Shown here: one piece after another, positions 59,058 to 64,000 of the stretch | Position numbering within the stretch: the first letter of the stretch is position 1 | How the letters are laid out: every line of letters begins with the position of its first letter | NCBI RefSeq assembly: GCF_002803155.1 | Contig: NZ_NNBP01000018.1 | Coordinates: forward strand, 62,001-126,000 | Direction: 5' to 3' | Source: Streptomyces sp. CB02959 | GTDB taxonomy: Bacteria > Actinomycetota > Actinomycetes > Streptomycetales > Streptomycetaceae | DNA length: 64,000 nt | Notes under the pieces: model-generated | What the model saw: only the letters and a program-made list of their open reading frames with translations | Databases searched by the model: none | What the model was told of the DNA's origin: nothing | Position numbers and translations under genes: made by a program

Positions 59058-60965
59058 TCAGACACCCCTCATCAGCAGGGTCGCGGCGACGAGAACGGCG
59101 GCCCCGCCCAGCATCTGGACCGCGTAGGAGCGGACGAAGCCGGTCTGCAACTGGCGCAGCCGGCTGGAGAGTCCGCCCATCGAGGCCGCCGTGCCGTTGA
59201 CCGCGCCGTCCACCAGGGAGTGGTCGAGATAGACCAGCGTGCGGGTCAGATGCTCGCCGCCGCGCACCAGGACCACGTGGTTGAAGTCGTCCTGGAGCAG
59301 ATCGCGGCGGGCCGCCCGGGTGAGCAGCGAACCGCGCGGGGCGGTGGCCGGGACCGGCTTGCGGCCGTACATCAGCCAGGCGATGCCTACGCCGATGAGC
59401 AGCACCACCATGGTGGCTCCGGTGACCACCCCGGCGCTCACCGGGGAGTGGCCGTGCGCGAAGGAGGTGACCGGCTCCAGCCAGCGGACGAAGGAGTCGC
59501 CCGCGCTGAACAGCCCGCCCGCGAAGACCGAGCCGATGGCCAGCACGATCATCGGGATCGTCATCACCTTCGGCGACTCGTGCGGGTGGAACTCCTGCGG
59601 GTCCCAGCGCTTCTCGCCGAAGAACGTCATCAGCATCACCCGCGTCATGTAGAACGCGGTGATCGCGGCGCCCAGCAGGGCCGCGCCGCCGAGGATCCAG
59701 CCCTCGGTGCCGCCGCGGGCGAACGCCGCCTCGATGATCTTGTCCTTGGAGAAGAAGCCGGACAGCCCGGGGAAGCCGATGATGGCCAGGTACCCGAGCC
59801 CGAAGGTGACGAAGGTGACCGGCATGTACTTTCGCAGTCCGCCGTAACGGCGCATGTCCACCTCGTCGTTCATCCCGTGCATCACGGAACCTGCGCCGAG
59901 GAAGAGGCCCGCCTTGAAGAAGCCGTGGGTGACCAGGTGCATGATCGCGAAGGCGTAGCCGATCGGGCCCAGACCGGCGGCCAGGACCATGTAGCCGATC
60001 TGCGACATCGTCGAACCGGCCAGCGCCTTCTTGATGTCGTCCTTGGCGCAACCGACGATCGCACCGAACAGCAGGGTGACCGCGCCGACCGCGACCACGG
60101 CGGTCTGCGCGTCCGGCGCGGCGTTGAAGATCGCGCCGGAGCGGGTGATCAGGTACACCCCGGCGGTGACCATCGTGGCGGCGTGGATCAGCGCCGACAC
60201 CGGGGTCGGGCCCTCCATCGCATCGCCCAGCCAGGACTGCAGCGGCACCTGCGCCGACTTGCCGCAGGCGGCCAGCAGCAGCACCAGCCCGATGGCGGTC
60301 AGCTTCCCCTCGGAGCCCGGCGCGGCAGCGCCCGATGTCACAGCGCCGGTCGCGGAGAGCACCGGCCCGAAGGCGAACGTGCCGAACGTCGTGAACATCA
60401 GCATGATCGCGATGGACAGGCCCATGTCGCCGACGCGGTTGACCAGGAACGCCTTCTTCGCGGCGGTGGCCGCACTGGGCTTGTGCTGCCAGAACCCGAT
60501 GAGCAGGTACGAGGCCAGGCCCACGCCCTCCCAACCGACGTACAGCAGGAGGTAGTTGTCGGCGAGGACGAGCAGCAGCATCGCCGCCAGGAAGAGATTG
60601 AGGTAGCCGAAGAAGCGGCGGCGCCGCTCGTCGTGCTCCATGTAGCCGATCGAATAGATGTGGATCAGTGAGCCGACACCCGTGATCAGCAGGACGAAGG
60701 TCATCGACAGCTGGTCGAGCTGGAAGGCGAGATCGGCCCGGAATCCACCGACCGGGATCCAGCTGAACAGGTGCTGGTGCAGCGCCCGGTGCTCGGCGCC
60801 CTTGCCGAGCATGTCGACGAAGAGCACCACCGCGACGGCGAACGAGGCCACCGCGAGGAGCGAGCCGATCCAGTGGCCGGTGCGGTCCAGGCGTTTACCG
60901 CCGCACAGCAGCAGGGCCGCACCGACCAGCGGTGCCGCGACGAGCAGCGCGATCAAGTTCTCCAC
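59058..60965 (-). CDS. nuoL: NADH-quinone oxidoreductase subunit L, main locus
   Basis: Distal pump subunit with the lateral helix, 635 residues. Conserved VGWEGVGLASYLLIGFW with TM5 glutamate, GKSAQVPLQSWLGDAMEGPTPVSALIHAAT around TM7 (given here in one family motif cut to its parts: KSAQVPLQSWLGDAM and GPTPVSALIHAAT), and STMSQIGYMVLAAG. GTG start, 13 bases after nuoK. Confidence 0.96.
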   Translation of the reverse strand: MENLIALLVAAPLVGAALLLCGGKRLDRTGHWIGSLLAVASFAVAVVLFVDMLGKGAEHRALHQHLFSWIPVGGFRADLAFQLDQLSMTFVLLITGVGSLIHIYSIGYMEHDERRRRFFGYLNLFLAAMLLLVLADNYLLLYVGWEGVGLASYLLIGFWQHKPSAATAAKKAFLVNRVGDMGLSIAIMLMFTTFGTFAFGPVLSATGAVTSGAAAPGSEGKLTAIGLVLLLAACGKSAQVPLQSWLGDAMEGPTPVSALIHAATMVTAGVYLITRSGAIFNAAPDAQTAVVAVGAVTLLFGAIVGCAKDDIKKALAGSTMSQIGYMVLAAGLGPIGYAFAIMHLVTHGFFKAGLFLGAGSVMHGMNDEVDMRRYGGLRKYMPVTFVTFGLGYLAIIGFPGLSGFFSKDKIIEAAFARGGTEGWILGGAALLGAAITAFYMTRVMLMTFFGEKRWDPQEFHPHESPKVMTIPMIVLAIGSVFAGGLFSAGDSFVRWLEPVTSFAHGHSPVSAGVVTGATMVVLLIGVGIAWLMYGRKPVPATAPRGSLLTRAARRDLLQDDFNHVVLVRGGEHLTRTLVYLDHSLVDGAVNGTAASMGGLSSRLRQLQTGFVRSYAVQMLGGAAVLVAATLLMRGV

Positions 60966-60978
60966 TTTGTGCGACCCC

Positions 60979-61278
60979 TTACAGCTTCATCAGGCTGGCG
61001 TCGTCGACCGAGGCCGAATGACGGGTGCGGAAGATCGACACGATGATGGCCAGGCCGACCACGACCTCCGCCGCGGCGACGACCATCGTGAAGAAGGCGA
61101 TGATCTGGCCGTCCAGATTCCCGTGCATCCGCGAGAAGGTGACAAAGGCGAGGTTGCAGGCGTTCAGCATCAGCTCGATGCACATGAACACCACGATGGC
61201 GTTCCGCCTGATCAGCACGCCGGCCGCACCGATGGTGAACAGCAGGGCGGCGAGGTAGAGGTAGTAGACCGGGCTCAT
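60979..61278 (-). CDS. nuoK: NADH-quinone oxidoreductase subunit K, main locus
   Basis: 99 residues, the canonical size, with three membrane helices. Channel glutamates are in FMCIELMLNACNLAF and VVAAAEVVVGLAI. ATG overlaps the nuoJ stop by four bases. It lacks the C-terminal tail seen in NuoK2. Confidence 0.97.
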   Translation of the reverse strand: MSPVYYLYLAALLFTIGAAGVLIRRNAIVVFMCIELMLNACNLAFVTFSRMHGNLDGQIIAFFTMVVAAAEVVVGLAIIVSIFRTRHSASVDDASLMKL

Positions 61279-62126
61279 TTCTGGGCGCCCTCCTTCGGTG
61301 CCGCGGGGCCGGGCCGCTTCTTGCCCGGGCGGCCGGACTCCCGCCCCAGCCACTCCTCGGACCGCTGCTCCAGCGCCTTGAGTTCGGCCAGCGACTGGCC
61401 GGAGACGTCCCGGACCTGGCCGCGCTCCCGCAGCGTCGGACTGACCGTCAGCTCGGACGGGGTGCCGTCCGGCAGCAGACCGGGGATGTCGACGGCGTTG
61501 TGCCGGGCGTAGACACCCGGTGCGGGCAGCGGCGTCACCTGCTTGCCCTCGCGGATGCGGGCCTCGGACAGCTCCCGCTGGGTCTTGGCGCGCTCGGTGC
61601 GCTCCCGGTGGGTGAGCACCATCGCGCCGACCACCGCGCTGATCAGCAGCGCGCCGGTGAGCTCGAAGGCGAAGACGTACTTGGTGAAGATCAGCGCGGC
61701 CAGGCCCTGCACATTGCCGCCGGCGTTGGCGTCGCCCAGGCCGTTGAACTCCTTGAGCGAGGCGTTGCCGATCCCGGCGATCAGCAGGATGCCGAAGCCG
61801 ACGCCCAGTCCGGCGGCGAGCCAGCGCTGGCCCTTGAGGGTCTCCTTGAGGGAGTCCGCCGCGGTGACGCCGACCAGCATCACGACGAACAGGAACAGCA
61901 TCATGATCGCGCCGGTGTAGACCACGATCTGCACGATGCCGAGGAAGTACGCGCCGTTGGCCAGATAGAAGACCGCCAGGACGATCATGGTCCCGGCGAG
62001 CGAAAGGGCGCTGTGCACCGCCCGCTTCATCAGGATCGTGCACAGCGCGCCGGCCACGGCGACGATCCCCAGGATCCAGAACTGCACGGCCTCCCCCGAG
62101 GAGGCCGCGGCGGCGAGGCCCGTCAT
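61275..62126 (-). CDS. nuoJ: NADH-quinone oxidoreductase subunit J, main locus
   Basis: 283 residues. Five membrane helices in the first 180 residues, including SALSLAGTMIVLAVFYL and FLGIVQIVVYTGAIMMLFLFV. A hydrophilic C-terminal region of about 95 residues follows, rich in Arg, Glu and Pro, usual for Streptomyces main-locus NuoJ and missing in NuoJ2. ATG overlaps the nuoI stop (ATGA). Confidence 0.96.
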   Translation of the reverse strand: MTGLAAAASSGEAVQFWILGIVAVAGALCTILMKRAVHSALSLAGTMIVLAVFYLANGAYFLGIVQIVVYTGAIMMLFLFVVMLVGVTAADSLKETLKGQRWLAAGLGVGFGILLIAGIGNASLKEFNGLGDANAGGNVQGLAALIFTKYVFAFELTGALLISAVVGAMVLTHRERTERAKTQRELSEARIREGKQVTPLPAPGVYARHNAVDIPGLLPDGTPSELTVSPTLRERGQVRDVSGQSLAELKALEQRSEEWLGRESGRPGKKRPGPAAPKEGAQK

Positions 62127-62740
62127 GCGTGCGCCTCCTTGCCCGCGGCGTTCTGCTCTTGTGCGGGCTCGGCCGGGGCGTCCTCGGGCCGCTCGCCCTT
62201 GGACACCGCGACCTGCCGGACCGTGCCCGGCGCGGCCTCCGTCACCAGCCCGCTGTAGTAGTCCCGGTCGGTCATGCCCGGGTGGATCGCGTGCGGGGAG
62301 TCGACCATCCCCTCCGACAGGCCCACGAGCAGCTCTTCCTTGGTGTAGATGAGCGATTCCCGGGACCGGTCGGCGAGTTCGTACTCGTTGGTCATGGTGA
62401 GCGCGCGGGTCGGGCAGGCCTCCACGCACAGGCCGCACAGGATGCAGCGGAGGTAGTTGATCTGGTAGACCGCGCCGTACCGCTCGCCCGGGGAGTAGCG
62501 CTCCTCGTCGGTGTTGTCGGCACCCTCGACGTAGATCGCGTCCGCCGGACAGGCCCAGGCGCACAGCTCGCAGCCGATGCACTTCTCCAGCCCGTCCGGA
62601 TGCCGGTTGAGCTGGTGCCGGCCGTGGAAGCGCGGCGCCGTCGGCTTCTTCTCCTCGGGGTACTGCTCGGTCAGCCGCTTCTTGAACATGGCCTTGAAGG
62701 TCACGCCGAAGCCGGCCACCGGGTTCTGGAACTCAGGCAC
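62123..62740 (-). CDS. nuoI: NADH-quinone oxidoreductase subunit I, main locus
   Basis: 205 residues from the GTG at 62740 with AAGGGGG upstream; an in-frame upstream start at 62776 would add 12 residues. Binds two 4Fe-4S clusters through CIGCELCAWACP and CILCGLCVEACP. The tail of about 40 residues is acidic and alanine-rich. Overlaps the nuoH end by eight bases. Confidence 0.96.
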   Translation of the reverse strand: MPEFQNPVAGFGVTFKAMFKKRLTEQYPEEKKPTAPRFHGRHQLNRHPDGLEKCIGCELCAWACPADAIYVEGADNTDEERYSPGERYGAVYQINYLRCILCGLCVEACPTRALTMTNEYELADRSRESLIYTKEELLVGLSEGMVDSPHAIHPGMTDRDYYSGLVTEAAPGTVRQVAVSKGERPEDAPAEPAQEQNAAGKEAHA

Positions 62741-64000
62741 CGTCGCCCCCCTTTCCGTCGCTCTCATCTCCGTCACTCACAGTGTCCACCCGACCACTGA
62801 CAATCAACTCCCCGTCACGGCGGGGACGCCTGCGCGGCACCGGTGGCAGGGTCTGCCCGGGCAGCGGCGGAACGGGGAACCCGCCGGCCATCGGGTCGAA
62901 GGCGGTGTCGCCGTCGGTCTCCTCCTCCGGCTCCACGCGCCGGAAGAAGTCCACGACCAGCGAGATCAGCAGCAGCCCCACCGCGCTGCCGCCCACGTAC
63001 AGCACGATCTGGGAGAAGTCGTAGCCCTCGTTCTTCAGCGCCCGGACGGTGGCGACGAGCAGCAGCCACACCATCGACACCGGGATGAGGACCTTCCAGC
63101 CCAGCCGCATCAGCTGGTCGTAGCGGACCCGTGGAAGGGTGCCGCGCAGCCAGATGAAGAAGAACAGCAGCAGCTGCACCTTGAGGACGAACCAGAGCAT
63201 CGGCCACCAGCCGTGGTTCGCGCCCTCCCAGAACGTCGAGATCGGCCAGGGCGCCCGCCAACCGCCGAGGAAGAGGGTGACCGCCACCGACGAGACGGTG
63301 ACCATGTTGACGTACTCGGCGAGCATGAACATCGCGAACTTGATGGACGAGTACTCGGTGTTGAAGCCGCCGACGAGGTCGCCCTCGGACTCCGGCATGT
63401 CGAACGGCGCGCGGTTGGTCTCCCCCACCATCGTCACGATGTAGATGAGGAACGACACCGGCAGCAGCAGCACGTACCACTTGTTCTGCTGCGACTCCAC
63501 GATCGTCGACGTCGACATCGACCCGGAGTAGAGGAAGACCGACGCGAACGCCGCGCCCATCGCGATCTCGTACGAGATCATCTGCGCGCACGAGCGCAGA
63601 CCGCCCAGCAGCGGGTACGTCGAACCGGACGACCAACCCGCCAGCACGATGCCGTAGATGCCGACCGAGGCCGTGGCCAGGATGTAGAGGACGCCGATCG
63701 GGAGGTCGGTGAGCTGCATCGGGGTGCGGTGGCCGAAGATCGAGATCTCGTTGCCCGACGGGCCGAAGGGGATCACCGCGATCGCCATGAAGGCCGGGAT
63801 CGCCGCCACGATCGGCGCCAGGATGTACACCGCCTTGTCGGCGCGCCGGACGATCAGGTCCTCCTTCAGCATCAACTTGATGCCGTCGGCCAGGGACTGG
63901 AGCATCCCCCAGGGCCCGTGCCGGTTGGGGCCGATCCGCAGCTGCATCCAGGCGACGACCTTTCGTTCCCAGACGATCGAGAACAGCACCGTCAGCATCA
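62733..64000 (-). CDS. nuoH: NADH-quinone oxidoreductase subunit H, main locus (5' end outside the window)
   Basis: Quinone-channel subunit of complex I, cut at its N-terminus by the window edge; at least 421 residues are visible, and roughly 25-35 more are expected before LTVLFSIVWERKVVAWMQLR. The quinone loop has the canonical form ETNRAPFDMPESEGDLVGGF. The C-terminal 75 residues are a hydrophilic Pro/Arg/Asp tail. NuoA to NuoG should lie just beyond position 64000. Confidence 0.96.
   Translation of the reverse strand, partial: MLTVLFSIVWERKVVAWMQLRIGPNRHGPWGMLQSLADGIKLMLKEDLIVRRADKAVYILAPIVAAIPAFMAIAVIPFGPSGNEISIFGHRTPMQLTDLPIGVLYILATASVGIYGIVLAGWSSGSTYPLLGGLRSCAQMISYEIAMGAAFASVFLYSGSMSTSTIVESQQNKWYVLLLPVSFLIYIVTMVGETNRAPFDMPESEGDLVGGFNTEYSSIKFAMFMLAEYVNMVTVSSVAVTLFLGGWRAPWPISTFWEGANHGWWPMLWFVLKVQLLLFFFIWLRGTLPRVRYDQLMRLGWKVLIPVSMVWLLLVATVRALKNEGYDFSQIVLYVGGSAVGLLLISLVVDFFRRVEPEEETDGDTAFDPMAGGFPVPPLPGQTLPPVPRRRPRRDGELIVSGRVDTVSDGDESDGKGGDGA

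Overview
The window is chromosomal DNA of a high-GC actinomycete, almost certainly a Streptomyces or close relative. The reasons are very GC-rich third codon positions, many GTG/TTG starts preceded by GGAGG-type ribosome binding sites, a NusG with a long acidic N-terminal extension, a Streptomyces-type RpoB and RpoC, and two separate loci for respiratory complex I. It looks like conserved core chromosome. No prophage, transposase, integrase or CRISPR array was seen.

Bases 1-13344 (minus strand) hold the classical transcription/translation block, read from right to left: tRNA-Trp, secE, nusG, rplK, rplA, a lipoprotein gene, rplJ, rplL, rpoB, rpoC. Strong hairpins divide it into units: after nusG, after rplA, after the lipoprotein gene, in the rplJ leader, after rplL and between rpoB and rpoC. 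A good sigma70-type promoter precedes rpoB. Bases 13533-18555 carry a PLP aminotransferase and an adenosine-deaminase-family gene on the plus strand, then on the minus strand murB, a HadA/HadB-like MaoC pair, rpmG, tRNA-Met and tRNA-Thr. The tRNA-Thr/tRNA-Met/rpmG/hadA/hadB ... tRNA-Trp/secE/nusG order resembles that of mycobacteria.

Bases 18697-25007 hold single metabolic and housekeeping genes: a CodA-like amidohydrolase with a degraded metal site, an NAD(P)-binding protein, a quinone oxidoreductase divergent from a TetR regulator with two matching operator-like sites, tRNA-Tyr, yajQ, yccF and htpX.

Bases 25221-35259 (minus strand) are a second, partial complex I operon, nuoA-B-C-H-I-J-K-L-M-N. 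It has no NuoD, E, F or G, and its NuoC carries a long disordered tail. Bases 35551-42777 hold a type-VII-secretion-like pair (EspI/MinD-like ATPase and EccD-like membrane protein), two tandem paralogous sensor kinases and a NarL-type response regulator. Short tandem repeats lie in the gaps between these genes. Bases 43086-46125 encode the two subunits of a 2-oxoacid:ferredoxin oxidoreductase (KorAB).

Bases 46320-55660 carry a second NAD(P)-binding reductase, RarD, a three-gene LolA-like/ABC transporter operon, a long-chain polyprenyl diphosphate synthase (probably for the menaquinone side chain), fumarylacetoacetase and a small lipoprotein. Bases 55747-64000 (minus strand) are the distal part of the main complex I operon, nuoH (cut by the window edge) through nuoN. 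Respiratory functions dominate the second half: two complex I loci, a ferredoxin-reducing oxidoreductase and a quinone side-chain synthase.
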